Shown: piece by piece, positions 16,317 through 25,566 of the stretch
Layout of the letters: every line of letters starts with the position of its first letter
Numbering within the stretch: the first letter of the stretch is position 1
Origin: Acidobacteriaceae bacterium
Lineage (GTDB): Bacteria; Acidobacteriota; Terriglobia; Terriglobales; Acidobacteriaceae
NCBI GenBank assembly: GCA_003156805.1
Contig: PMHV01000045.1
Coordinates: 239-64,238 of the forward strand
Length of the DNA stretch: 64,000 nucleotides
Reading direction: 5' to 3'
Made by a program: the position numbers and the translations under genes
The notes under the pieces: model-generated
The model's database searches: none
Seen by the model: only the letters and a program-made list of their open reading frames with translations
Told to the model about the DNA's origin: nothing

Positions 16317-17516
16317 ATGGCCCTGGGCATCTACATCTCGGTTCCGTTCTGCCGCACCAAGTGCAGCTACTGCAACTTCGCGTCTGACGTGTTTTCGCGG
16401 GCAGTCTTCGAGCGTTACGTCGAACGGGTGTGCGCGGACATCGAGAATGCGGAGCGGATTGCCCGAGAAGCGGGCGAGCACATGGAACGCGCGGTGGATT
16501 CCATTTACCTCGGCGGAGGAACGCCGACCGTGCTTGAGGCCACGCAACTGGAGCGAATCTTCGCGACCGTGCGGTCGGAGTTTGATGTTCTGCGCGATGC
16601 GGAGATCACGGTCGAATGCGCTCCTGGCACGCTGACCCCGGCCATGCTCGATTGCCTTCTTCGCTGCGGCGTGAATCGCGTCAGCCTGGGTGTGCAATCG
16701 TTTGTAGACCAGGAAGCGGCCGCCGTCGGAAGGTTGCACAAGCGCACCACCGTGCTCGAAGACGTTGCCCGCCTGCGCGCAGCGGGAATCACGAACATCA
16801 ATATCGACCTGATCGCGGGGCTGCCGCACCAAACCGCCGACGGTTGGGAGTTCTCGCTGGCTGAGGCCATTGCCACCGGCGCGCCGCATGTGAGCGTTTA
16901 CATGCTCGAAGTGGACGAAGATTCGCGGCTGGGGCGCGAGTTGATGGCCGGCGGCACGCGCTATCATGCGCATTTCACGCCCGACGACGATGCAACCGCG
17001 GATTTTTATCTCGTCGCTGGTGAGCGCCTTGAAGCGGCCGGCATCGCGCGGTACGAGATCTCCAACTTCGCGCGGCCGGGTTTCGATTCGCGGCACAACT
17101 TAAAATACTGGAAGCGGCAGCCGTATATGGGTTTTGGCGTGGACGCGCATTCGATGCTTGCGTGTTCGGATCGTGGCGCGGAGGATGGCATGGTCGCAGT
17201 GCGATTCGCGACTGTCGACTCACTCGAACGATATATTTCCGGAGAGCCTTTGCCGCGCACTGTGGTGAACCCGAAGATGGCCCTCGAAGAAGCTTTTTTC
17301 CTCGGTCTGCGACTGACGCGAGGCGTTAATTTGCAGGAGATCGCGGCCGAATTTGGCGAAGAAGCCGTGAAAACTTTCCGCGACGCGATCGCCGAATCTC
17401 TTAACGATGAACTCCTGCAGCGCGACGGCGACGTCTTGCGCCTGAGCCCGCGCGGCAGATTGCTGTCCAACGAGGTGTTTCAGCGATTTCTCTCCGCGCC
17501 CGCCGCCGCGCAGTAA
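16317..17516 (+). CDS. hemW: HemW-type radical SAM protein (coproporphyrinogen III oxidase-like)
   Basis: The 399-residue protein begins with IYISVPFCRTKCSYCNF, giving the CxxxCxxC cluster motif (Cys11, Cys15, Cys18) of radical SAM enzymes in the HemN/HemW group. It also has YLGGGTPTVL, GVNRVSLGVQSF, NINIDLIAGLPHQT and the C-terminal HemN domain (YEISNFARPG, NLKYWKRQPYMGFGVDAHS). HemW proteins act as haem chaperones and generally lack coproporphyrinogen oxidase activity; the early start with no N-terminal extension before the cluster fits HemW rather than HemN. It is divergent from the ABC exporter gene. Confidence 0.9.
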   Translation: MALGIYISVPFCRTKCSYCNFASDVFSRAVFERYVERVCADIENAERIAREAGEHMERAVDSIYLGGGTPTVLEATQLERIFATVRSEFDVLRDAEITVECAPGTLTPAMLDCLLRCGVNRVSLGVQSFVDQEAAAVGRLHKRTTVLEDVARLRAAGITNINIDLIAGLPHQTADGWEFSLAEAIATGAPHVSVYMLEVDEDSRLGRELMAGGTRYHAHFTPDDDATADFYLVAGERLEAAGIARYEISNFARPGFDSRHNLKYWKRQPYMGFGVDAHSMLACSDRGAEDGMVAVRFATVDSLERYISGEPLPRTVVNPKMALEEAFFLGLRLTRGVNLQEIAAEFGEEAVKTFRDAIAESLNDELLQRDGDVLRLSPRGRLLSNEVFQRFLSAPAAAQ

Positions 17517-17776
17517 CCGTAACGGAAGCAAACGCAGATGCTGCCACCGAACGGCAGACACGGGAAGTCTCATATTTTTCCAGACCATCCGGTCGGTTGG
17601 CGTAGTCGCGGCAACGCGCGCCCGCGTCAGTATTCATGCGGCTTCCTGCATCTTCGTCCAGATCGCCCCTCGGGTAACTTTTCCCGCCCGCTTCGCTATG
17701 TTCTAATCGAGAATCCGCATTCGCTCTGCAGAGCAAATGGGATGACTGACGAATGCGGCCCCTGGCCGGAGGCAAA

Positions 17777-18919
17777 TTGGATTTTCAACTCAACGACGAG
17801 CAGTTGCAACTGAAGAAAAGCGTGCGCGAGTTCGCCGAACGCGAAATTCTACCCAACGTCATGAAATGGGACGAGGCCGGCGAATTCCCCCTGGCCACCA
17901 TCAAGGAACTGGGCAAGCTGGGACTGATGGGCGCGATATTTCCCGCGGAATATGCGGGCGCGGGCATGGGTTATGTGGAATACGTTACCGCCATCGAAGA
18001 ACTTTCGCGAGTGGATGGTTCGGTGGGCATCATCGTGGCGGCGCACACGTCGCTGTGCTCGAATCACATTTTTCTCGCCGGCAACGAGACGCAAAAGAAA
18101 AAATACGTCAGCAAGCTGGCCACGGGCGAATTCATCGGCGCCTGGGGTCTGACCGAGCCCTCTTCCGGTTCAGACGCAGGCAGCGCGCGCATGACCGCGG
18201 TGCGCAAAGGAAATAACTGGGTGCTCAACGGCACCAAGACATTCATCACCAATGGGCACTATGCCGACGTAATCGTCGCGATCGCCGTCACCGACCGCGC
18301 CGCGCACACCCACGGGCTTTCGGCGTTCGTCGTGGAAAAGGGAGCCAAGGGATTCCGTCCCGGCAAGAAAGAAAACAAACTGGGGCTGCGGGCCAGCGAC
18401 ACCGCCGAATTAATTTTCGAAGACTGCACCATCCCTGTGGAAAATCTGCTGGGCCAGGAAGGCGACGGATTCGTCGACTCCATGCGCGTGCTGGATGGCG
18501 GCCGCATTTCGATTGCGGCGCTGTCGCTGGGCATGGCGCAAGGCGCGTACGAAGCGGCGCTCCGCTATTCCAAAGAGCGCAGGCAATTCGGCAAGGCCAT
18601 CGGCGAATTCCAGGCCATTCAGTGGAAGCTGGCCGACATGGCCACCGAGATCGACGCCGCCCGCCTGCTCACCATGCGCGCCGCTTCCATGAAAGACGCA
18701 GGCATGAAGACCACGCTGGAATCCTCCATGGCGAAACTTTACGCCAGCGAAGTGGCGGTGAAGTGCGCCAACGAAGGCGTGCAGATTCACGGCGGCTACG
18801 GGTTCATCAAAGACTATCCCGCCGAAAAGTTCTACCGCGACGTGAAGCTGTGCACCATTGGCGAAGGCACGAGTGAGATTCAGCGGATGGTGATTGCGAG
18901 ACAGTTGCTGAAAGACTAG
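17777..18919 (+). CDS. Acyl-CoA dehydrogenase
   Basis: The flavoenzyme oxidises acyl-CoA to the enoyl-CoA. It has the three-domain layout: an N-terminal helical part ([20 protein letters not shown]), the beta domain with [14 protein letters not shown], and a C-terminal helical part ending [17 protein letters not shown] then [19 protein letters not shown]. The Glu of IGEGTSEIQ is the expected catalytic base of short-chain enzymes. I chose the TTG at 17777 because GGAGG lies four bases before it and the protein then starts MDFQLNDEQ, as family members do. An ATG at 17753 is in frame but has no ribosome binding site. With meaB and mce following, branched-chain or odd-chain acyl-CoA breakdown is likely. 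Confidence 0.92.
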   Translation: MDFQLNDEQLQLKKSVREFAEREILPNVMKWDEAGEFPLATIKELGKLGLMGAIFPAEYAGAGMGYVEYVTAIEELSRVDGSVGIIVAAHTSLCSNHIFLAGNETQKKKYVSKLATGEFIGAWGLTEPSSGSDAGSARMTAVRKGNNWVLNGTKTFITNGHYADVIVAIAVTDRAAHTHGLSAFVVEKGAKGFRPGKKENKLGLRASDTAELIFEDCTIPVENLLGQEGDGFVDSMRVLDGGRISIAALSLGMAQGAYEAALRYSKERRQFGKAIGEFQAIQWKLADMATEIDAARLLTMRAASMKDAGMKTTLESSMAKLYASEVAVKCANEGVQIHGGYGFIKDYPAEKFYRDVKLCTIGEGTSEIQRMVIARQLLKD

Positions 18920-18971
18920 ACCCCCTCGCAGCGGACTTCTTCTTCCTCGTCCACTGCTTTACACTGACAGT

Positions 18972-19958
18972 TTGAACCAACCCATCCACATCTGGATTGA
19001 TCAGCTTCGCTCCGGCGACACTCGCGCTTTGGCGCGCGCCATCAGCATGGTGGAGAATCGCGCGCCGGGATCGTCCGAGCTGCTGAAAGCGTTGTTTCCC
19101 TCCACCGGCCACGCTCGCATCATTGGCCTGACTGGCGCTCCCGGAGCGGGCAAAAGCACGCTGGTCGACCAACTTGCGCGCTTCTATCGCCGGGGTGCAG
19201 ATAACGAAAATCGCACCGTGGGCATCGTCGCGGTCGATCCGACCAGTCCCTACACCGGCGGAGCGATTCTCGGCGATCGCATCCGCATGCAAGAACATTT
19301 CTCCGACCCTGGCATCTACATTCGCAGCATGGCCACGCGCGGCTCGCTGGGCGGCTTGGCCCGCACCACGGCCGATGTGGCCACCCTGCTCGACGCTTCC
19401 GGCCGCGACCTGATTCTGATCGAAACCGTCGGCGTGGGCCAGGACGAAATCGAAATCGTTCGCCTCGCCGATGTCACCATCGTGATCCTCGTGCCCGGCA
19501 TGGGCGACGACGTGCAGAGCATCAAGGCCGGCATCATGGAGATCGCCGATATCTTCGTCATCAACAAGAGCGACCACGACGGCGCCGACCGCGTGGAGCG
19601 CGAGATTCGCGCCCTGCAGTCGCTGGTTTTGCGCCACGATGGCTGGACTCCGTCCATCGTCAAAACTGTGGCCACTGAGGGATCTGGCGTGCCGGAACTG
19701 GCTGCGGCGATCGCGGAATATGAGGCGTATCTCAAGCGGGAAAACTTGGCGCTGAAAAAAAGCGCGCAGAATTGGCAGGAGCGGCTAGTTGAGATGCTGC
19801 GCGACGCCATGCTGGAAAAAGTTCGCCGGCAGTTCGGCGATGGCGAACTGTCGCGGTATGCGGCCGAAGTGGCTGAGCACAAACGCGATCCGTATACGCT
19901 GATTGAAGAGCTTGTAGAGGAGGCCGGGAAAAGTGATAAAGAACAGATTCCTCCCTAG
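18972..19958 (+). CDS. meaB: Methylmalonyl-CoA mutase-associated GTPase MeaB
   Basis: MeaB is a G3E GTPase that gates cofactor loading and protects B12-dependent methylmalonyl-CoA mutase. The 328-residue protein has the P-loop GLTGAPGAGKSTLVDQL, VGIVAVDPTSPYTGGAILGDR, the family hallmark MATRGSLGGLARTT, DLILIETVGVGQDEIEI, and VINKSD for guanine recognition. The start shown is TTG. The mutase genes are not in the window, but methylmalonyl-CoA epimerase follows 88 bp downstream and an acyl-CoA dehydrogenase precedes, so this is part of the propionyl-CoA to succinyl-CoA route. Confidence 0.94.
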   Translation: MNQPIHIWIDQLRSGDTRALARAISMVENRAPGSSELLKALFPSTGHARIIGLTGAPGAGKSTLVDQLARFYRRGADNENRTVGIVAVDPTSPYTGGAILGDRIRMQEHFSDPGIYIRSMATRGSLGGLARTTADVATLLDASGRDLILIETVGVGQDEIEIVRLADVTIVILVPGMGDDVQSIKAGIMEIADIFVINKSDHDGADRVEREIRALQSLVLRHDGWTPSIVKTVATEGSGVPELAAAIAEYEAYLKRENLALKKSAQNWQERLVEMLRDAMLEKVRRQFGDGELSRYAAEVAEHKRDPYTLIEELVEEAGKSDKEQIPP

Positions 19959-20046
19959 TCCCCGTTGCTTGCGCAGTCGCAGACGGCTCGGAACGACAAA
20001 ACGTAGAATGTCAGAACAGAATGAAACAATATTAGGAACATGAATT

Positions 20047-20448
20047 GTGGATTTCTCGATTGATCATCTCGGCATTGCGGTGAAGTCGCTGGCGGCGGCG
20101 CAGTCGATCTACGAAAAGCTGGGATTGAGCGTCTCGCCGGTTGAAACCGTCGAGCAGGAGCAGGTGCGCCTGGTGATGGTTCAGGTTGGCGACAGTCGTC
20201 TGGAATTGCTGGAAGCGACTTCGGAAGACTCTACCATCGCGAAGTTTATTTCCAAGCGCGGCGAGGGCCTGCACCATGTTTGTTTGCGCGTTCCAGACTT
20301 GCCCGCAGCCGTCGCGCGGCTCAAGAAAGATGGAGTGCGCCTGGTTTCCGAAGAGATCAAGACCGGAGCGGGCGGACACCAATATGTTTTCGTGCATCCC
20401 GCGAGCACAGGCGGTGTCCTATTGGAGCTGGTACAGGAAGAGGAATAA
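20047..20448 (+). CDS. mce: Methylmalonyl-CoA epimerase
   Basis: This 133-residue glyoxalase-fold enzyme interconverts the (S) and (R) isomers of methylmalonyl-CoA. It shows the paired beta-alpha-beta-beta-beta modules and expected metal ligands: His7 in IDHLGIAVKSL, the His in GEGLHHVCLRV, and the Glu in GGVLLELVQEE; RLELLEATS is also typical. The start codon is GTG, with AGGAACATGAATT upstream. It lies directly after meaB, in keeping with its pathway role. Confidence 0.92.
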   Translation: MDFSIDHLGIAVKSLAAAQSIYEKLGLSVSPVETVEQEQVRLVMVQVGDSRLELLEATSEDSTIAKFISKRGEGLHHVCLRVPDLPAAVARLKKDGVRLVSEEIKTGAGGHQYVFVHPASTGGVLLELVQEEE

Positions 20449-20528
20449 GTTAAAACAGAAACTGGCCACGGATTTTCACGGATCGTCACAGATCGACCAG
20501 GAAAACTCGCGACGAATACGACCAGGAC

Positions 20529-21224
20529 ATGCTTCTTCTCGCCATCGATACTTCGGGTAGAGACGGCAGCGTCGCGCTGGCGCAGGCCGGGGAGCATTGC
20601 GCTGACGTCAACCATGTTGAAACCGTCGAGACCGTGCCGTTGTCCGGCGGAACGTTTTCCGCGCAACTGGTGCCGCAGATCGCCGCGCTTCTGGCGCAAC
20701 ACAGTTTCACCAGGGATGATATCGGTGCATTCGCCGTGGCTTCCGGGCCGGGATCGTTTACCGGCTTGCGAGTGGGGCTGGCGGCCATTAAGGCGCTGGC
20801 TGAGATTTTGGGCAAGCCCATCGCCGCGGTTTCGCTGCTGGAAGTGGTCGCGCTCGCGGGCGGGTTGCTCGACGGGCCGCAGGGAAAGATCATGTCGCTT
20901 CTGGATGCGGGGCGCGGTGAAGTCTACGCCGGAGAATATGAGGTCGCGGGCGATGTTGCGCGGCGTTTGAGCGAACAACTTCTGTCCATGAGTGAATTTC
21001 TGGCACGGGCGCAGGGCAGCAACGTCCTGACGCCCGATGTGAACCTGGCGGCTGCGGCTCGCGCCGCCGGCTTGCCGGTCTCAATCGTCGATCCGATTTC
21101 CGCCGCCGCCATCGCTCGGCTGGGCTGGCGCAGGATTCATTCGGCTGAAACCGTAACGCCCGAGCAGTTAGAGGCAAACTACATTCGCCGATCCGATGCG
21201 GAAGTGATTGCCAAAATCAGCTAG
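20529..21224 (+). CDS. tsaB: tRNA threonylcarbamoyladenosine biosynthesis protein TsaB
   Basis: TsaB is the partner that activates TsaD in making the universal t6A modification at position 37 of ANN-decoding tRNAs. The 231-residue protein carries the ASKHA-fold start LLAIDTSGRDGSVAL and the diagnostic SGPGSFTGLRVGLAAIKAL segment near residue 75. Length is normal. The rimI gene follows almost at once, a very common bacterial pairing. tsaD and tsaE are not in the window. Confidence 0.95.
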   Translation: MLLLAIDTSGRDGSVALAQAGEHCADVNHVETVETVPLSGGTFSAQLVPQIAALLAQHSFTRDDIGAFAVASGPGSFTGLRVGLAAIKALAEILGKPIAAVSLLEVVALAGGLLDGPQGKIMSLLDAGRGEVYAGEYEVAGDVARRLSEQLLSMSEFLARAQGSNVLTPDVNLAAAARAAGLPVSIVDPISAAAIARLGWRRIHSAETVTPEQLEANYIRRSDAEVIAKIS

Positions 21225-21276
21225 CAGCCGTGTGGCGCAGCTCTGCGCAGCGGCTGAATCGCAGCCTGAAATCACG

Positions 21277-21801
21277 ATGCTTCGCCTCGCCACTGCCGCC
21301 GACATCCCTGCAATCATGAATCTGGAGCGGCAATCCGCCGCCGCCGCCCACTGGACTGCGCAACACTACGAACTCCTCTTCGAGTTTGCGCCCAGCCCGC
21401 AAGCCGCATCATATCGTGCTGCCCTCCAGCATCTTGGGCTCGTGGTGCAAGCTGCGGGACCAGACGCGCTCGCAGCACAGCAGCCCAACACTGGCTTGAT
21501 CGCCGCGCCCCCGATTCTTGCCTTCCTGATCGCGCGCCGGATCGAGGCTGAATGGGAACTGGAAAATCTGGTGGTAGCCGAAGCCGCGCGCCGGGGTGGA
21601 CTGGGCAAGCGGCTGGTGAACGAGTTGATCGCGCGTGCGGCCGCAACCGGAGCCCGGGCCATCTTCCTGGAAGTGCGCGAATCCAATGCTGCCGCGCGTT
21701 CCCTTTATCACAGCGCCGGCTTCGAACTATCCGGACGCCGCGAAAACTACTACGCCAATCCTCACGAAGATGCAATCCTGTATCGCCTGTACCTTTCTTG
21801 A
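21277..21801 (+). CDS. rimI: Ribosomal-protein-alanine N-acetyltransferase RimI-like
   Basis: A GNAT-fold acetyltransferase of about 174 residues from the ATG at 21277. It has the N-terminal LRLATAADIPAIMNLE strand-helix, the acetyl-CoA loop VVAEAARRGGLGKRLVNELI, and ATGARAIFLEVRESNAAARS with LYHSAGFELSGRRENYY, the usual RimI ending. In other bacteria RimI acetylates the N-terminus of ribosomal protein S18. The frame is open upstream from a TTG at 21208 that overlaps tsaB, but the ATG gives a standard-length protein. Its position after tsaB supports the assignment. Confidence 0.9.
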   Translation: MLRLATAADIPAIMNLERQSAAAAHWTAQHYELLFEFAPSPQAASYRAALQHLGLVVQAAGPDALAAQQPNTGLIAAPPILAFLIARRIEAEWELENLVVAEAARRGGLGKRLVNELIARAAATGARAIFLEVRESNAAARSLYHSAGFELSGRRENYYANPHEDAILYRLYLS

Positions 21802-21919
21802 ATTCTTCTCAAAACGAGACTGAACCAAGCCAAAAAACTGCACCAAGATTTGTCATTGAACCACTTTCCGGGCTATGGTAGCTTGAAGCCGTAAAATCCC
21901 CCGGTTGGAGGTCTGCTGG

Positions 21920-22150
21920 ATGATGACTCCGAGAGACCATCTCCTGACTTCGCACGACGAATTTCGCAAGTTAGTTCAGGAGCATACGCAGTATTCTTCC
22001 CGTCTCGATACTCTCACCCAAAAGCGTTATCTCAGCGACGACGAAAAACTAGAGGAAGTCCGGCTTAAGAAGCTGAAGCTGCGGCTCAAAGATCAAATGG
22101 AGTCCATTGAGCGGCAGTTCCGGCAGCAATTCGACGCGCACGTGGCATAA
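21920..22150 (+). CDS. YdcH/DUF465-like small helical protein
   Basis: A 76-residue, highly charged, all-helical protein with HDEFRKLVQEHTQYSSRLD followed by LSDDEKLEEVRLKKLKLRLKDQ, the pattern of the YdcH (DUF465) family. The strong GGAGG at 21907-21911 is eight bases upstream of the ATG at 21920, which decides the start. Members are small coiled-coil proteins of unknown function. Confidence 0.82.
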   Translation: MMTPRDHLLTSHDEFRKLVQEHTQYSSRLDTLTQKRYLSDDEKLEEVRLKKLKLRLKDQMESIERQFRQQFDAHVA

Positions 22151-22233
22151 TTCCCACCATTTGAGCGCGGCCGTCGCCGCGAAGGGATTTCTTTATCTTC
22201 CACATGGCGCTCGCTAGCCCCTTTCTTTGTTTA

Positions 22234-22303
22234 GACTTGCGATATTTGGAATTTAGATTCGCCATATTCGGACTTGCGATTTGCGCTTGCGCAATTTCCC
22301 GTT
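22234..22303. repeat. Degenerate heptamer-spaced repeat upstream of psd
   Basis: Words GACTTGC, GATATTT, GGAATTT, AGATTCG, CCATATT, CGGACTT, GCGATTT, GCGCTTG follow at 7-bp steps, with GACTTGC and GATTTGC recurring. It is weaker than the other heptamer arrays. Just downstream, GCTCTATAAT occurs twice at 18-bp spacing (22330-22362). Confidence 0.4.
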
Positions 22304-22374
22304 GAATCTTCGGCAGGCCTTGCCCATGCCCGCTCTATAATCGGCGCCTGCTCTATAATTGGGACTTCTTCCCC

Positions 22375-23040
22375 ATGGTCCGTGACGGCTACCTTTACGC
22401 GCTGGCTTTAATTGCGGCTGGGATTCTGGTTGGGTGGCTCGCGCAACCGGCCTGGGCTGTGCTGCCGGTGTGGCTGGCATTGTTCCTCCTCTGGTTTTTC
22501 CGCGATCCTGAGCGGGTCATACCGGATTCTCCCGGCGCTGTGGTTTCTCCTGCCGATGGCACAGTCACGTTGGTTTCGCCGGTCGTCGTGAGCGGCGAGA
22601 AGCACACCCGCATCAGCATCTTCCTCAGCGTTTTCGATGTACACGTTAACCGCACTCCTATCGGCGGAGTGATCCGCGATATTCGCTATCAGCGCGGAAA
22701 ATTTCTCAATGCCATGAACCCGGCGTCGGCGGAACTCAACGAACAGAATGCGGTGACCGTCGAAGGCGATGGCCAGGTGGTGATCTTCAAGCAGATCGCC
22801 GGCCTGCTGGCCCGGCGCATCGTGTTCCGTCCCAGAGTCGGCGAGCGAGTGGAACGCGGGCAGCGGGTGGGGCTCATCAAGTTTGGCTCGCGCGTGGACG
22901 TGCTGCTCGACGCGTCCGCCAGCCTGCAGGTAGCCGCAGGAGATCGCGTTCGCGGCGGCGCCAGCGTTCTGGCGTACCTGCAACCCAAGCCGGAACTGGT
23001 GGCCGCGGGCACGCGTTCCGCAACCGGAGGCTCGAGTTGA
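22375..23040 (+). CDS. psd: Phosphatidylserine decarboxylase, short form
   Basis: The enzyme makes phosphatidylethanolamine from phosphatidylserine at the membrane. This 221-residue form has an N-terminal hydrophobic stretch (two membrane helices), [39 protein letters not shown] with its catalytic His, and [10 protein letters not shown] near residue 172. The Gly-Ser there is the self-cleavage site that forms the pyruvoyl group. The length and FGS motif mark the short bacterial type. The next gene, pssA, makes its substrate and overlaps it by one base. Confidence 0.94.
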   Translation: MVRDGYLYALALIAAGILVGWLAQPAWAVLPVWLALFLLWFFRDPERVIPDSPGAVVSPADGTVTLVSPVVVSGEKHTRISIFLSVFDVHVNRTPIGGVIRDIRYQRGKFLNAMNPASAELNEQNAVTVEGDGQVVIFKQIAGLLARRIVFRPRVGERVERGQRVGLIKFGSRVDVLLDASASLQVAAGDRVRGGASVLAYLQPKPELVAAGTRSATGGSS

Positions 23041-23915
23041 TGGATCTTGCTATCCCCCCACCGAAGCGCGACCCGCAGCGCCAGCGCAGCATGCGCAAGG
23101 GAATGTACATCCTGCCCTCGCTGTTCACCACGGGCAACATTGCGGCGGGATTCTACGCCATCATGCAAATCATGCATGCCACGTCCACCGAGTTCTATCA
23201 TCTGGATTATGCGGCCAAGGCGATCGGCTTCGCGGTGCTGTTCGACGGCCTCGATGGCCGCATCGCGCGCATGACCGGCACCAGCAGCGACTTCGGCAAA
23301 GAACTCGACTCCCTGGCCGATGTCATCACCTTCGGCGTGGCTCCGGCCATGCTGGCCTGGGCCTGGGGCTTCAACCTGATGCCTTCAGTCCTCCCGACCG
23401 GGAGCATCAACATTAAATTGACGCAATTGGGGTCGATTGCCTGCTTCCTGTTTCTGATGGCAGGGGCCAGCCGCCTGGCGCGTTTCAACATCACCACCAA
23501 TCCCCAGCCTTCCAATCCCGGGCGTCCGGGCAAGAAATATTTTGTCGGCATGCCGATTCCTGCCGGAGCTGGCGTGATTGCCGCGGTAGTCCACTTCGAA
23601 GGCGGCGATCCCGTCCAATCCTGGTACACCGCGCTTACCTGGCTGGCGATGGTGGTGGCCGTGGGCTATCTGATGGTGAGCACCTGGCGCTTTTACAGTT
23701 TCAAGGATATCGACTTCCGGTCGCGCCATCCCTTCCGCGTGATCATCCTGCTGGCCGCACTCGTCGCCGGCATCTGGGTTTTCTCCGGGCCTGTGCTGTT
23801 CGGGGTTGCGCTGCTATACATGTTTTCCGGCGTGCTCTGGCGTTTGCAGTGGATCTTCCGCCGCCATGGCGACCCGCCGCCGCCCAGTTACAAACAAGCT
23901 TCGCAGACTTCATGA
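23040..23915 (+). CDS. pssA: CDP-diacylglycerol-serine O-phosphatidyltransferase
   Basis: The enzyme forms phosphatidylserine from CDP-diacylglycerol and serine. The CDP-alcohol phosphotransferase motif is complete: DGLDGRIARMTGTSSDFGKE followed by LDSLAD (near residues 70-95). Six to eight hydrophobic segments make it an integral membrane protein of about 291 residues. The ATG at 23040 overlaps the psd TGA (TGATG), so the two genes are translationally coupled and together form the PE synthesis route. Confidence 0.94.
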   Translation: MDLAIPPPKRDPQRQRSMRKGMYILPSLFTTGNIAAGFYAIMQIMHATSTEFYHLDYAAKAIGFAVLFDGLDGRIARMTGTSSDFGKELDSLADVITFGVAPAMLAWAWGFNLMPSVLPTGSINIKLTQLGSIACFLFLMAGASRLARFNITTNPQPSNPGRPGKKYFVGMPIPAGAGVIAAVVHFEGGDPVQSWYTALTWLAMVVAVGYLMVSTWRFYSFKDIDFRSRHPFRVIILLAALVAGIWVFSGPVLFGVALLYMFSGVLWRLQWIFRRHGDPPPPSYKQASQTS

Positions 23916-25015
23916 GCGCGCCTCCCAAACCCGTCATTATTCCGCATGGAACCAGCGCCCGCGGCAACCTCTACCGCGCGGCCATCGTGGGCGCGGCCAC
24001 GCTGAAAGGGAAAGAAGTCGCCGAAGTGCTCACCGAGCGCAACTTTCCCACCGTGGATGTGCGCCTGCTCGATGACGACGACTCCATCGGCCAGCTCGAG
24101 GCCATGGGCGATGAGATTAACTTTATTCAGAGCGTGCGCACCGAGCAATTCGGCCGCGTAGATTTTACTTTCTTCGCCGGCGATGCCGAGAGCACGCGCA
24201 AGAACTGGAAGACGGCGCGCAATGCGGGCAGCGCCATCATCGATCTTTCCGGCGTGCTCGAAGAGGAACCTGGCGCCACCGTGCGTTCGGTGTGGCTGGA
24301 GCGCGAGCGCGGACACGTCCTCGCTCCCGAGTTGCAGCCGGGACCGTGCGTAGCCGCCCATCCGGCCGCGGTGATGCTGGCTTTGCTTTTGTTGCGGGCG
24401 CGAAAAGCGGGCGCCATTCGCCGCGCCGTTGCTACCGTTTTCGAGCCGGCCTCGGAGCGCGGACAGAAAGGCATGGACGAGTTGCATCGGCAAACGGTGA
24501 ACTTGCTTTCGTTCCAGCCTCTGCCCAAAGACATTTACGACGCGCAGGTAGCCTTCAATCTGCTGGCGAGCTGTGGGCAAGGCTCACGGCCCGCGCTGGC
24601 ATCGCTGGAAGCGCGCGTGCTTCGCCATTACGGCAAGATCGCGGACAAGCTCGCCGGAGAAAACATCGCCGGAGAAGATCCGCCGTGGCCTTCGCTGATG
24701 TTGTTGCAAGCCCCGGTGTTCCACGGTTATGCGCTGGCAATCTTTCTAGAGATGGAGCAGGCATCGGATCGCGAGCGGGTATCGCTCGTGCTGGCCGGAG
24801 ATCACGTGACCATTGCGGGCGCGGACGATGAACTCCCCAATAACGTGAATTCGGCGGGACAGGCTGACATTCTGGTCTCGGTGAAGAACGACGCCGACCA
24901 GCCCGCCGGAGTCTGGCTGTGGGCCGCGGCCGACAACCTGCGCATCGCCGCCACGAATGCGGTGGAATGCGCCGAAACCATGATCGCCACTCGCCCTCTG
25001 GGAAAAATTCAGTGA
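23912..25015 (+). CDS. Aspartate-semialdehyde-dehydrogenase-like protein without the catalytic cysteine
   Basis: The 367-residue protein has the Asd/ArgC layout: an N-terminal nucleotide-binding domain (YRAAIVGAATLKGKEVAEVL) and a dimerisation domain (GQKGMDELHRQTVNLLSFQ, then APVFHGYALAIFLEME). Where active enzymes read NPNCST, this one has VAAHPAAVML, so the nucleophilic Cys appears to be Ala. The same loss is known in the Usg-1 paralogues of Asd. It is therefore probably not a true semialdehyde dehydrogenase. The start overlaps the pssA stop as ATGA, and the lptE start overlaps its stop as GTGA, so it is locked into an envelope operon. Its role is unknown. Confidence 0.82.
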   Translation: MSAPPKPVIIPHGTSARGNLYRAAIVGAATLKGKEVAEVLTERNFPTVDVRLLDDDDSIGQLEAMGDEINFIQSVRTEQFGRVDFTFFAGDAESTRKNWKTARNAGSAIIDLSGVLEEEPGATVRSVWLERERGHVLAPELQPGPCVAAHPAAVMLALLLLRARKAGAIRRAVATVFEPASERGQKGMDELHRQTVNLLSFQPLPKDIYDAQVAFNLLASCGQGSRPALASLEARVLRHYGKIADKLAGENIAGEDPPWPSLMLLQAPVFHGYALAIFLEMEQASDRERVSLVLAGDHVTIAGADDELPNNVNSAGQADILVSVKNDADQPAGVWLWAAADNLRIAATNAVECAETMIATRPLGKIQ

Positions 25016-25566
25016 GTTCGGGGTGGAATCCAGTGAAGCCGCGCCGGACTTGGCCGGTTAACGTTTGGTCGGTTCTGTTTTTGCTGGCCGCCACCGGCTG
25101 CGGCTACCACACCGCCGGCCACGCCGTGCAGCTTCCGGAAAATATCAAAACCATCGCCATTCCCGCCTTCGTCAATGACACAAACACGTACCGCATCGAG
25201 CAGATGCTGACCGCTTCCGTGGTGCGCGAATTTACAACCCGCACGCATTACCACTTGCTGAACGATACCAGCGAAGCCGCCGACGCCACGCTGCGCGGCA
25301 CCGTGCTCTCGACTTCAGCCTCGCCCCTTACCTACAACAACGCCACCGGACAGGCTGCGAGCGTTCTGGTGGTCGTGAGCATGAAGGTTGAGCTTACGGA
25401 CCGCCAGGGCAAGGTGCTCTACCAGAATCCTGTGTACCTGTTTCGCGAGCAGTATGAAGTCTCGCAGGATCTGGCCAGTTTCTTTGAGGAAGATTCGCCG
25501 GCGTTCCGCCGCTTGTCGCAGGATTTTGCCCGCACCCTCGTCTCGAATATTCTGGAAGGCTTTTAG
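25012..25566 (+). CDS. lptE: LPS assembly lipoprotein LptE
   Basis: LptE plugs the LptD barrel that inserts LPS into the outer membrane. The 184-residue protein starts at a GTG overlapping the previous stop, has a short basic N-terminus and hydrophobic stretch ending in the lipobox-like LAATGC, and then GYHTAGHAVQLPENIKTIAI, characteristic of the LptB-interacting LptE family. IEQMLTASVVREFTTRTHY and LTDRQGKVLYQN are further family segments. The holA gene follows after 644 bp, reflecting a widespread lptE-holA order. Confidence 0.9.
   Translation: MSSGWNPVKPRRTWPVNVWSVLFLLAATGCGYHTAGHAVQLPENIKTIAIPAFVNDTNTYRIEQMLTASVVREFTTRTHYHLLNDTSEAADATLRGTVLSTSASPLTYNNATGQAASVLVVVSMKVELTDRQGKVLYQNPVYLFREQYEVSQDLASFFEEDSPAFRRLSQDFARTLVSNILEGF

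Noticed and set aside
17753-17776. ATG at 17753 as the acyl-CoA dehydrogenase start
   Set aside because: It has no ribosome binding site, whereas the in-frame TTG at 17777 follows GGAGG and gives the usual N-terminus.
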